Positions 36,629 to 45,074 of a DNA stretch of 64,000 nt are shown here, in pieces. Each line of letters starts with the position of its first letter. The first letter of the stretch is position 1. Both the position numbers and the translations under genes were made by a program. Source of the stretch: DASTCZ01 sp035308165 (lineage in GTDB: Bacteria > Acidobacteriota > Terriglobia > Acidiferrales > UBA7541); assembly GCA_035308165.1 (NCBI GenBank), contig DATGHC010000007.1:34702-98701 (forward strand), in the 5' to 3' direction. The notes under the pieces were generated by a model. It made no database searches and was not told the DNA's origin. It saw nothing but the letters and a program-made list of their open reading frames with translations.

Positions 36629-37648
36629 TCAAATTGGGAGCGGCAGCCCTTCGACGTCCCAGTCCAGACTGTACAGCGCTCCCGTGGTCGCAACATACGC
36701 GCGGCGCGTGGGGAGCAGTGCCATGCCAACAATTCCATTGCCGCCGAGAACGAGCTCGGCTTTGGCTTCCGGTGTGACTCGCACGATTCCCTGATGTCCG
36801 CCCAGCGAAGCCGCCACATAAAGATTGCCCGCGCGATCAAACGCCAATCCCTGCGGGCGGCCGAGCCCGCGATAAAACGTTTTCACGTCGCCGCCCTGTG
36901 TGATGCGATAGATGCGGTCAAAGCTCGAAGTCGTCGGACCGGTTGCAAAAAGCTCACCCGCGGGGCTGAATGCGAGATGATAGAAAACGATGGAAGGTTC
37001 AAGGGTGGCGAAGACGAAAATCTCCTTGTCGCGGCTAATCTTGAAGATTGTGCCGCTGCGGTCTCCCACGTAAAGATTCCCGCGATGGTCGAAAGCAAGG
37101 CCGGTTGCGGTGCCCATGCCCTCCGTCCAAAGTTCTGCTCGGCCATCGGCTCCGATGCGGTGAATCGTGCCGTCGTTTCTGCAGGAGACATACAGCACCC
37201 CGTCATGGTCCAACGCCAGGCCGCTCGGATTAACCAACTGCGTGACATAAGGTTTCACCGTGTAGTTGGCCGTGATCATGTAAAGAGAAACAGGCACGCG
37301 CTTTCCGCGCTGACCGCTGAACGTGACGTAGATATTTCCATTGGCGTCCACCGCAGGATTGGCTACAGGATGAAGATTGTCGGCCACCTGAACGCCCAGC
37401 GAGACCGGGCATGGCTGGCTTTCTCCCGCGGAGGTGGCCACGCGCACGATTCCGCCCGCCGCGCCATCCGGAACCCGGGCGATCAGGTATTGCGCGGCAT
37501 GAAACATGAGGCTCGCCTCGGAATCTCCGAAGCGTACGCGTGGTCGCACCGAGCCCGGGGCGAACCCGCTGCCATGTATGACCACTTCGCCGCCAGGGAT
37601 GGCTGCGGCTGGGCTGACGCGCTCGATGCGAGGGATTCCGTTATTCAC
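36629..37648 (-). CDS. IPT/TIG domain plus NHL-type beta-propeller protein
   Basis: A 339-residue protein with an N-terminal IPT/TIG immunoglobulin-like domain (PRIERVSPAAAIPGGEVVIH to about residue 85) and a six-bladed SMP-30/NHL-like propeller (GLALDHDGVLYVS, GLAFDHRGNLYVGD, GLAFDRAGNLYVAAS). No signal peptide is visible. Propeller proteins of this type can be lactonases or binding scaffolds; no metal ligands are obvious enough to choose. It lies between pgpA and cinA with short gaps. Function unknown. Confidence 0.85.
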   Translation of the reverse strand: MNNGIPRIERVSPAAAIPGGEVVIHGSGFAPGSVRPRVRFGDSEASLMFHAAQYLIARVPDGAAGGIVRVATSAGESQPCPVSLGVQVADNLHPVANPAVDANGNIYVTFSGQRGKRVPVSLYMITANYTVKPYVTQLVNPSGLALDHDGVLYVSCRNDGTIHRIGADGRAELWTEGMGTATGLAFDHRGNLYVGDRSGTIFKISRDKEIFVFATLEPSIVFYHLAFSPAGELFATGPTTSSFDRIYRITQGGDVKTFYRGLGRPQGLAFDRAGNLYVAASLGGHQGIVRVTPEAKAELVLGGNGIVGMALLPTRRAYVATTGALYSLDWDVEGLPLPI

Positions 37649-37676
37649 AAGAGTTGTTCTGAAAGGACTGCTTTGC

Positions 37677-38240
37677 TCAACGCAACCAACCTAGCGCTTG
37701 AATACCCCAAAGCACAAGCGCAGCATAAATTCCCGCGACCCAATCATCGGCCATGATGCCCCAGCCGCCGGGAAGGGACTCCGCTTGCCGCGCGGGAAAT
37801 GGCTTCCAGATATCGAAGACGCGAAAAAGTATAAAGCCCAACAGCCAACTTTTCCAGTTGAGTGCAAGGAAGGGGCAAGAGTAGGCGATCATTTGTCCGG
37901 AAACTTCGTCGATTACTACAAATTGAGGATCTGTCTTGCCGGCGAACCGTTCAACTCTTCCTGCAACGATAACTCCGGCAACCGCAATCACCAAAACGAG
38001 GATGTAAGAGAGTACGGTTGCGATTGGAATGATTACAAAATATGACTCACCTCTCGGCGGTGGGAAGGGTATGGCCCACGGTGCCCTTGGAGAATTCAGC
38101 GCGAGTGAAATTAAAACACCGACCAGAGATCCCCAAGTGCCCGGCGCCGGCTTCAGATAGCCCAGGCCGAACGCGGTAGCAAGAAAATAGGAGATGCGCG
38201 GTTTTCGCTTTGATGCGAGCGCGTCAGTGGGATTGGTCAT
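37677..38240 (-). CDS. pgpA: phosphatidylglycerophosphatase A
   Basis: A 187-residue membrane enzyme that removes phosphate from phosphatidylglycerophosphate to give phosphatidylglycerol. Conserved features are GLGYLKPAPGTWGSLVG near the start, DPQFVVIDEVSGQMI in the middle and FDIWKPFPARQAESLPGG near the end. It overlaps yacG by 17 nt. With plsY and gpsA downstream it forms a phospholipid-synthesis theme in this operon. Confidence 0.95.
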   Translation of the reverse strand: MTNPTDALASKRKPRISYFLATAFGLGYLKPAPGTWGSLVGVLISLALNSPRAPWAIPFPPPRGESYFVIIPIATVLSYILVLVIAVAGVIVAGRVERFAGKTDPQFVVIDEVSGQMIAYSCPFLALNWKSWLLGFILFRVFDIWKPFPARQAESLPGGWGIMADDWVAGIYAALVLWGIQALGWLR

Positions 38241-38457
38241 CGGAATCAGAGGGATTGTTGGTGCGCTCGTCTTCTTCTGGATCGTCGAGCATCAACTTTT
38301 CCAGCGCGTCTTCGTCAAACGCAGGCTCGGAGATGACGTAACGCTCGGTGGCCCAATTGCCCAGGTCGACCTGCTGGCATCGCTCGCTGCAAAATGGAAA
38401 TTCCACCTGGATTTCAGAATCGGTCGGCTTGCCGCAGATGGGGCACTTATGTTTCAT
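38224..38457 (-). CDS. yacG: DNA gyrase inhibitor YacG family zinc-finger protein
   Basis: A 77-residue protein with a single zinc finger: CPICGK near the start and FCSERCQQVDLGNW, giving the four-Cys site (C-x2-C, C-x3-C). In E. coli YacG binds GyrB and blocks DNA binding by gyrase. The tail is acidic (DEDALEKLMLDDPEEDE). It is 26 nt after rimO and overlaps pgpA. Confidence 0.92.
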   Translation of the reverse strand: MKHKCPICGKPTDSEIQVEFPFCSERCQQVDLGNWATERYVISEPAFDEDALEKLMLDDPEEDERTNNPSDSDDQSH

Positions 38458-38483
38458 CGCCCAAACCTCCGCGTTTTCATTAT

Positions 38484-39971
38484 CTATTGCAATACCCGCA
38501 AGGCTGCGCCGGTGGCAATCCGCTGCACAGGTATCTGCGGCGGCATCACGGCGACGCTCCCCGCCGACAAAGGCTTCTCCGCGCGGCGAACAATTTCAGT
38601 CACCCGGCCAACTAAATCATAATCGTGCGCTTCGGAAATCTCCAATCGCACCAAATCGCCCGACCCGAGCAGTTCGTCATTCACGGACGTGACTTCATTG
38701 ACGTACACCTTTCCATCAATGTCGGGCGCCATGCCTTCCAGCCGCGCCTCCCAGACTAGCTCGCTTTCCTTTGACTCACCTTCCAGCAGCGCAATTTCGG
38801 TGTGACCCACGCGCGCCATCAATCTCCGCGCCGAAATCTTCCTCTGCATTGCCATGAGTTCATCTCGGCGCTCGGCCTTCACATCCTCATCAACCTTCTT
38901 GCCCAGCGCATAGCTTCCTGCGGTATCTACATCCGAATACGTGAACACGCCCATCCAGTCAAATTCCGCCGCGCGCACAAAATCGCCTAGTTCCCGAAAA
39001 TCAGCTTCCGTTTCGCCGGGGAATCCGACAATGAAGGATGTTCTCAGTGAGACGCCGGGAATCGTTTTACGCACTCGCTCAAGCAACTTGAGAAACGCGT
39101 CCCCATTCGAGCCGCGCTTCATTTCCGCCAGCACATTCCGCGAGGCGTGTTGCAGCGGCATGTCCAGATATTTCACCAGCCGCGGATGCGCGGCAAGAGT
39201 GTCCAGCAAACCCTGCGTCACTCGATTCGGATACGCATAGAGGAAGCGCACCCAGGCAAGCTCTTCCACTTTGGCGATGCGCGCCAAGAGCTGAGCCAGC
39301 CCGTCGCGCAGACCGAGGTCTTCGCCATAGCTCGTGGTGTCCTGCCCTATGAGAGTTACTTCGCTCACACCCGCGCGCGCCAGGTTTTCAGCTTCGCGCA
39401 CTACCGACTCGAATCGCCGGCTGCGAAAACGTCCGCGCAATTGAGGAATGATGCAAAATGAGCAAGGGTGATCGCAGCCCTCCGCAATTTTGATGTAAGC
39501 CGCATGCCGCGGCGTGGCCAGCATGCGCGGCGTGAATTCGTGATAAAGAAAATCTGAGGGACCCGCATGAGCGGCGTCCGAGTTGCCGTTCGATGAGATC
39601 GCGGGTGTGCCTCGCACGGCATCTAAAATTCTTTCTACTTCGCCCGTGCCCACCATCGCGTCCACTTCAGGAATTTGCGCCTGAATCTCTTTCCGGTAGC
39701 GTTCCACTAAACATCCAGCGACGATCAGCCTTCGAGCTGCGCCGAACTTCTTATACTCGGCCATCTCCAAAATCGCTTCCACCGATTCCTTTTGTGCCGG
39801 CTCGATAAAGCTGCAAGTATTTACCACCAGCACTTCGGCCTCATCGGCGCGCGGCGTCAACTCATACCCCTCGCGCGCCAGAATGCCCATCATCACCTCG
39901 CTATCGACAAGGTTCTTGGGGCATCCCAGGCTGACGAAGCCCACTTTGGTGTTTTGAACTGGCTTTTGCAT
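38484..39971 (-). CDS. rimO: ribosomal protein S12 methylthiotransferase
   Basis: A radical SAM enzyme that adds a methylthio group to an Asp of ribosomal protein S12. The 495 residues are longer than E. coli RimO (441), with some extra sequence around residues 120-145. The N-terminal UPF0004 domain has VGFVSLGCPKNLVDSE and NTCSFIEPAQ, and the radical SAM cluster motif CDHPCSFCIIPQLRG is intact. A TRAM domain closes the protein. It starts a tight run rimO-yacG-pgpA on the minus strand. Confidence 0.95.
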   Translation of the reverse strand: MQKPVQNTKVGFVSLGCPKNLVDSEVMMGILAREGYELTPRADEAEVLVVNTCSFIEPAQKESVEAILEMAEYKKFGAARRLIVAGCLVERYRKEIQAQIPEVDAMVGTGEVERILDAVRGTPAISSNGNSDAAHAGPSDFLYHEFTPRMLATPRHAAYIKIAEGCDHPCSFCIIPQLRGRFRSRRFESVVREAENLARAGVSEVTLIGQDTTSYGEDLGLRDGLAQLLARIAKVEELAWVRFLYAYPNRVTQGLLDTLAAHPRLVKYLDMPLQHASRNVLAEMKRGSNGDAFLKLLERVRKTIPGVSLRTSFIVGFPGETEADFRELGDFVRAAEFDWMGVFTYSDVDTAGSYALGKKVDEDVKAERRDELMAMQRKISARRLMARVGHTEIALLEGESKESELVWEARLEGMAPDIDGKVYVNEVTSVNDELLGSGDLVRLEISEAHDYDLVGRVTEIVRRAEKPLSAGSVAVMPPQIPVQRIATGAALRVLQ

Positions 39972-40070
39972 TTTCTCTGGAAAGGCAATCTTAGCACATG
40001 CGGTCGCAGGAGCGTTTTGAAGCTGCTTCCCAGGCAGGTAGGCGCTTGAATATCTCGAGATTTACCTCAT

Positions 40071-42347
40071 TCAGGAAACAATTGCGAGACGTTGGCGAAT
40101 TTCACGGAGCAGGTGAATCGACCGCCGCGAGTCAACCTCGGCATTTCCAAACCGCACGGCCTGATACAGCTCCGTGAGCCGGCAGACTGGTGCGGCCAAC
40201 TCGCTTTGTTGAATGGAAGAAGCGAATTCCAGCGCCGTGATCCCTTCGGCTTTGCTGTAGCCGCGCCGTGCCAGCACGCGCAGCATTTCCTGATAATGGA
40301 CGCTGGCTCGTTGAGGCGACAGAGGTCCTCCTCCAGGTGCCCGCAACAGCCACACCCTTGCGAAAAAATCGCGCAGTCGTTTTCCTCCGGCCAAAAACAA
40401 GAAAGCCAAGACCGATGCGGCGACAGCAAATTGAATCAGCGAGGATTGCGCCGCGCGCGTTTGCCAACTGCGCATCCATGCGACCGTTGCGTCATAGAAA
40501 TGCGCAAACTTTTCGCGCGCACCGGTGGCCCACTGCCGCGATGTTTGCTTCACGCCCTGAGCCAGGGTCATTTGATGCAAGAAATCGTAGTTGATGACCC
40601 ACTCCCCCCATTGCAATTCGAACCAGTCCACATACTTCGAGATTCCCGCGAACCACCCTGCCGGCGCCGAATCGCCGGAGGGCGTGGGATCAAAGGTGGT
40701 CCAGCCCTGTCCGGGGAAATAAACTTCCACCCAACTGTGTGCGTCACTGGCGCGGACGATGAAATCGCCGCCGACGCTGTTGTATTGGCCGGTTTGGAAT
40801 CCGTTGATGTAGCGCGCGGGAATCCCAAGAGTGCGCAGCATCATGGTCATGGCCGTTGCGAAGTATTCACAGTGGCCCGCGCGGCGGACAAAGAGAAAGT
40901 TGGCGAGCGGATCGCGCGTCGGCGTGCTGCCCAAGTCGAGCGTATACCCGAAGTGAGAGCGCAAGTAACTCTGGAGAGCTACCGCTTTGTCATAGGGATT
41001 CAGCGCTCCTGTGGTGGCTTGCAGAGCAAGATCGCGTACTCGCGGGTCGAGTTCAGGAATCTGAAGGAAGGTCGCGCGCATGCTTTCGGGGTACTCAGTT
41101 CCCGCGGCGCGTAATGCGGCTAAATTTTGTTTAATCGGAGCGGAATTCGCTTCATAGCTCAGCTCCGAATAATTCGGAAATGGATTGAAAATCGACCCTG
41201 TCGAATCCACCAGCAGGTAGTTGCGCCTTTGTGCGTCTCCTAATCCGGATCCCGCGGAAAAGCGGCCACGCACTACGCTGGTGTTGGAGGCTACGAATAT
41301 CGCGTCGCTTGCCACCGGCTCGAGAAGAACCGTGTATCGCAATGGATTTCGTGAAGTATTCTCCCGCGCATCGGGCAGAATGAACCAGCCATTCTCATCG
41401 AGGAAGACCCGCCGGCGATCGTAAACAGTCCTCGACCACCGCCACCCATCAAAATGAGAGAGCGCAATGCCGCGCCAGTGTTGACCAAGGAAGCGCTCCG
41501 GGCCACCCTCCACTTTGACACGCATAACCAATTCGCTGCTCTTCTGGATTTCTCCGATTTGGCCCAGCTCCACATTTTCCGTGAAGCCGGTCATGAGCCT
41601 GGGCCGCAGCGAATAAGTTCCGAAATAACCCGCTGTAAATCGCGGCAGGAGAAAAAAGATCAAACCACCCAGCACCAGCGCCGCAAGCGCCACAACTCCT
41701 GAAGTAAGGGCTAACGCGCGTAAGAGTTTTTTCGCGGGCAAGCTGCCTGAACCAATTGGCGCCGATGACGCACCCTCAGCGCCGCGCTCGACTTCGAGTC
41801 CGACAAATGTGGAAATCCCCAGCGCGATGAAAACCAGAAAAAACACAAGGTACGCTGTATCCACTGTGAGGACAGCCGCAGCCAGCATCGAGGCGAACGC
41901 CAGCATCGCCAGGAATAGCGAATCGCGGCGCGAGCGGCCGCTATAGAGCCGCGCCATCATTGCGAAGAGCAGAAGGTGAACCGTCGTCAATAATGCTGCG
42001 TAGAGCGGGGGATTTGGCGCATCGATCGCGCGATTGCGTGCCCAAATGTAGTCCACTGGAATCACAACAAAGAAATATACCGCCACACAAATGGTTGCGG
42101 CGCGATGTGAAAGTTCGGGCCCGTGCCCGCGCCACCGGCGAAAACCCTTCCAGACCAGAACGGCGGGCGCGATAATCGTCGTGAAAATGTCGAGCTTGCC
42201 CGTGGAAACCAGTGTCAACACGGAGGTGTAAAGCAGCAGATAGAGCGAGGCTTCAAAATATTTGGAAAGAATTGTTGGAGACGTGTAAAGGTCCCTCTCA
42301 CTTGAGCGGGCAGGATGGTCGAGAGCAATCGTAGAGGCGTCACTCAT
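40071..42347 (-). CDS. membrane transglutaminase-like protein (TgpA/DUF3488 type)
   Basis: A 758-residue protein from ATG 42347. About seven N-terminal membrane helices form the DUF3488 part (about 30-230). The periplasmic transglutaminase-core domain has the catalytic Cys493 in AGHCEYFATAM, His537 in SDAHSWVEV and Asp in TFDPTPSGD. A last membrane helix (LIQFAVAASVLAFLFLA) precedes a C-terminal DUF4129-like tail. TgpA proteins are often encoded with MoxR and DUF58 genes, as here, and are linked to envelope integrity. The reaction in this organism is unknown. Confidence 0.92.
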   Translation of the reverse strand: MSDASTIALDHPARSSERDLYTSPTILSKYFEASLYLLLYTSVLTLVSTGKLDIFTTIIAPAVLVWKGFRRWRGHGPELSHRAATICVAVYFFVVIPVDYIWARNRAIDAPNPPLYAALLTTVHLLLFAMMARLYSGRSRRDSLFLAMLAFASMLAAAVLTVDTAYLVFFLVFIALGISTFVGLEVERGAEGASSAPIGSGSLPAKKLLRALALTSGVVALAALVLGGLIFFLLPRFTAGYFGTYSLRPRLMTGFTENVELGQIGEIQKSSELVMRVKVEGGPERFLGQHWRGIALSHFDGWRWSRTVYDRRRVFLDENGWFILPDARENTSRNPLRYTVLLEPVASDAIFVASNTSVVRGRFSAGSGLGDAQRRNYLLVDSTGSIFNPFPNYSELSYEANSAPIKQNLAALRAAGTEYPESMRATFLQIPELDPRVRDLALQATTGALNPYDKAVALQSYLRSHFGYTLDLGSTPTRDPLANFLFVRRAGHCEYFATAMTMMLRTLGIPARYINGFQTGQYNSVGGDFIVRASDAHSWVEVYFPGQGWTTFDPTPSGDSAPAGWFAGISKYVDWFELQWGEWVINYDFLHQMTLAQGVKQTSRQWATGAREKFAHFYDATVAWMRSWQTRAAQSSLIQFAVAASVLAFLFLAGGKRLRDFFARVWLLRAPGGGPLSPQRASVHYQEMLRVLARRGYSKAEGITALEFASSIQQSELAAPVCRLTELYQAVRFGNAEVDSRRSIHLLREIRQRLAIVS

Positions 42348-42474
42348 TGGTTGCTCTTCAATTCTAGCAGTGGCCCGGCGCGCGCCGATTCTGCTCGCCA
42401 ATGCGCAGCGCCAACGAGTAACCGTCCGCGTTCGCCATTGCCGGTTTCTGAGCACCTGGTTCTTAACAGTCGAT

Positions 42475-43677
42475 TTATTTTCGAAGTATTTTTTTGGGAA
42501 TCCGCCGGCTGGAAGCCGGCCGTACAAAATCCATATTGGCAGCCGCCGCGATCTTTCGCGTCGCCGAAGAGACCGCGACCTTGCCCACATCAGTAAGCGA
42601 AGCGATTCTTGCCGAAGCGCCCTTAACGGCGGGTAACGTCATGACTGGGACTAGAAAGGAAGCCAGCTTGATTCTTCGGAAGGTCACCGTATGGCGCGCC
42701 AGCGCGAGTGGTCTCATCTCCAATTTCAGACCGGCACCCTTCAGTCCGTAGAGACCACGAATTACTTTCGCAATCTCGGCCCGTGGATTCTCCGACACGA
42801 TTACTGCAGGGAATTGCCACAGTCCTGAAAATAAAGTTTGTGCTTCGGACCTTGTGCCGCCCGCAGTAGGCCGCACCAGCATTGTTCGTCCCTGCGGGTC
42901 GAGCAGGACCGCGGCCGCAAGCGTCACGCTCACAACGGCGCGCTTACTCCGTTTCGCGGGCAAATCGTCCTCGATGCCGAGCGCTCGCGCACGGCAGGCG
43001 TATTCCACGTGGCAGGCATCGCATCGTGGCAAAAGGGGAGTGCAAACGGTCGCCCCCAACTCCATCATCGCCTGATTCCAGTCGCCGGCCTCGCGCAACG
43101 CCAGCAATGCAGATGCGGCGCGCTCCAATTCTCCCCAGCGCTTTGGCGCGCGGAGATCTCCACGAACTGCTCCCAGCCGCGCCAAAACTCGCGCCACATT
43201 TCCATCCAGCACCGCGAGAGGCTCGTTAAAAGCGATGCTCAGTATTGCCGCCGCAGTGTATCGTCCGATGCCCGGGAGTTCGAGCGCATCATCCAGTTGG
43301 CGCGGAAATCTGCCTCCGTGCCGGGCGACAATTTGTTTTGCCGCGGCGTGCATATTTCGCGCGCGGCTGTAATACCCCAGGCCCGCCCAATACTCCAGGA
43401 CTGTTTCCATTTTCGCGCGGGCCAGTGTTTGAACGGTGGGGAATCGCCGAACGAAGCGCTCGTAATACGGAATCACCGCTACCACGCGCGTCTGCTGCAG
43501 CATGACCTCTGATATCCAGATTCGGTAAGGGTCCTTCGTGCGGCGCCAGGGCAAATCGCGCCTTTCCCGGCGAAACCATGCGAGAAGTTTCTTGCGAAAA
43601 CGCGCCAGGCGACCTGCGCTAATCGTCCATGGCGGGGAGGGAATTATCGCAGCGGGAGGCACGCGCCATTTTCGCAC
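42475..43677 (-). CDS. mutY: A/G-specific adenine DNA glycosylase
   Basis: MutY removes adenine mispaired with 8-oxoguanine. The 400 residues begin with GTG 43677, 3 nt after the DUF58 stop. The HhH motif LPGIGRYTAAAI, catalytic Asp158 (VLDGNVARVL) and Glu57 (SEVMLQQT) are present. The iron-sulfur cysteines are C212, C219, C222 and C228 in the C-x6-C-x2-C-x5-C pattern. The C-terminal NUDIX-like domain follows (VLLDPQGRTMLVRP, GLWQFPAVIV). The last 15 or so residues are encoded partly by a palindromic repeat (42504-42520) and look like an added tail. Confidence 0.96.
   Translation of the reverse strand: MRKWRVPPAAIIPSPPWTISAGRLARFRKKLLAWFRRERRDLPWRRTKDPYRIWISEVMLQQTRVVAVIPYYERFVRRFPTVQTLARAKMETVLEYWAGLGYYSRARNMHAAAKQIVARHGGRFPRQLDDALELPGIGRYTAAAILSIAFNEPLAVLDGNVARVLARLGAVRGDLRAPKRWGELERAASALLALREAGDWNQAMMELGATVCTPLLPRCDACHVEYACRARALGIEDDLPAKRSKRAVVSVTLAAAVLLDPQGRTMLVRPTAGGTRSEAQTLFSGLWQFPAVIVSENPRAEIAKVIRGLYGLKGAGLKLEMRPLALARHTVTFRRIKLASFLVPVMTLPAVKGASARIASLTDVGKVAVSSATRKIAAAANMDFVRPASSRRIPKKILRK
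42504..42520 (-). repeat. REP-like palindrome inside the mutY 3' end
   Basis: GCCGGCTGGAAGCCGGC has 7-bp arms around GGA and encodes part of the tail RPASSRR of MutY. It differs in sequence from the GCTAAAG palindromes at 13217 and 18256. A similar phrase is familiar from dispersed repeats of acidobacterial genomes, which I state from memory and cannot check here. Confidence 0.5.
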
Positions 43678-43680
43678 GGG

Positions 43681-45057
43681 CTACAGCGAATCGGTGAAAA
43701 CGATATAGGACGTACTCCACAGCGACGTCGGTATCGATCCCCGAGGCTGGCTGGTCAGCACAATTTTGAATACCAACGACTCCTCGGCTAATTCGCGCAG
43801 AAAGTTACGGCCCGGTTCGTACCCGCGTGCTTGGATTGCCGCAAGCTGTCGCAGCACATCATAAACATTTTCGACCGCTGGCCCCAGGGGAACTTCACCG
43901 TCCGGGGTCCGAAATCCGATCACGGATTCAATTTCGTGGAAATGCCACGCCAGGCAGGCGCAAAAAGTCACCGCACGCTCGAATCTTTCCGCAGCTTTGG
44001 CTTCTTCCACCTCATTCAGTAAGGGTTCTCCGGGCGCCAGGAAAGGATCAAGCGCCAGCAATACTCGCCGCTCCTCTTCTCGCGCGTACTCTTTCACTTT
44101 GAGGCCGCCCAATTTTGCCGATGCCTTCCAATCCACAAACCGCGCGCTATCCGTGCTCACCGCATCGCGAATGGCATATAGATCGTGGCCGGGCCCGCGG
44201 TGGTAGCTCTCCAATTCGCCGCTGAGTAGCGGCAATATTTCGAAAAATTCATCGGTGGGCTCAACCGAAGGATATACGGCGATCTCTGCTTTGGCCGGCA
44301 ATTTGCGTGATTTTTCCAGAAAGCCAAATGGGAATCGCGAGCGCAGCGAAAGCGCATCCTGATTGTAAATTCCGCGCCGAGGGAAGAGCAGCTCCACTCG
44401 ATTCATCACGGCCTGCCCGCGCGGAATATGAGGGAAGTACACTGGCCGGGCGAGCAGTGCCACTCTGGCGTCCGGTTTCTTCTGCGTGGCACCCTTCCCT
44501 TTGTCATTTCCGATTTCCCCAACCACTCGCAACGCAAAGGACGGAAACATCTGTTTTAGGTTACTCAGCCCGACCACCGCGCGTGCCGGCTCGCCCGCGA
44601 ATATATGCTCAGGCAGCTCAAGTTGCAGTTCGATCCCAGCGAGCGTGATGGTTGAGAGAATGCCAGAAAGCAAAATGCCCGCAATTAGACACCCTAAAAT
44701 CAAGAAAAGCAGGTTGTTCCCTGTATTTAGCGCCGCAAGCGCCACCACGAAAATGCAGACCAGGAATACCAGCCCTTCGCGAGTAACGCGGAAATTCATC
44801 TGGAACGTGAGCCAGCGCAATGGCGAGCGCCGCGCCAGCGCCGGTACGATGGTCACCGCAACCCAGGCCGCGAGCCCCAGCGCTCCCAATGCGGATGCCG
44901 CGGCCGTCCAGACCAAGCCGGATTGCGCCGCTGCCGTGGAAAATATCGCCAGCCCAAAGGCAAACGCCAGCGCAGCCATGGCAATGGCGAAGCTGCGCCA
45001 TCCGGTCAAATCTTTTTCAATTCGATTGGCAAGAGACTTGTTCGAGGACGAAGACAT
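43681..45057 (-). CDS. DUF58 family protein
   Basis: About 458 residues from ATG 45057 (a TTG at 45069 is also in frame). Two membrane helices near the N-terminus (about 25-75) and another pair (about 105-145) precede the soluble part. The DUF58 core has FEILPLLSGELESYHRGPGH-like and DSARFVDWKASAKLGGLKVK, the diagnostic von Willebrand-like region. DUF58 proteins are usually partners of MoxR ATPases; that gene is 17 nt upstream here. The molecular role is not established. Confidence 0.93.
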   Translation of the reverse strand: MSSSSNKSLANRIEKDLTGWRSFAIAMAALAFAFGLAIFSTAAAQSGLVWTAAASALGALGLAAWVAVTIVPALARRSPLRWLTFQMNFRVTREGLVFLVCIFVVALAALNTGNNLLFLILGCLIAGILLSGILSTITLAGIELQLELPEHIFAGEPARAVVGLSNLKQMFPSFALRVVGEIGNDKGKGATQKKPDARVALLARPVYFPHIPRGQAVMNRVELLFPRRGIYNQDALSLRSRFPFGFLEKSRKLPAKAEIAVYPSVEPTDEFFEILPLLSGELESYHRGPGHDLYAIRDAVSTDSARFVDWKASAKLGGLKVKEYAREEERRVLLALDPFLAPGEPLLNEVEEAKAAERFERAVTFCACLAWHFHEIESVIGFRTPDGEVPLGPAVENVYDVLRQLAAIQARGYEPGRNFLRELAEESLVFKIVLTSQPRGSIPTSLWSTSYIVFTDSL

Positions 45058-45074
45058 CTTTGAGGCCAAAAGGA

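Noticed and set aside
36350..37756. Plus-strand frame of 468 codons over cinA and the TIG-propeller gene
   Set aside because: It spans two real genes and their gap on the other strand and has no family pattern.
40092..41114. Plus-strand frame of 340 codons over the transglutaminase gene
   Set aside because: Shadow of a gene with intact catalytic residues.
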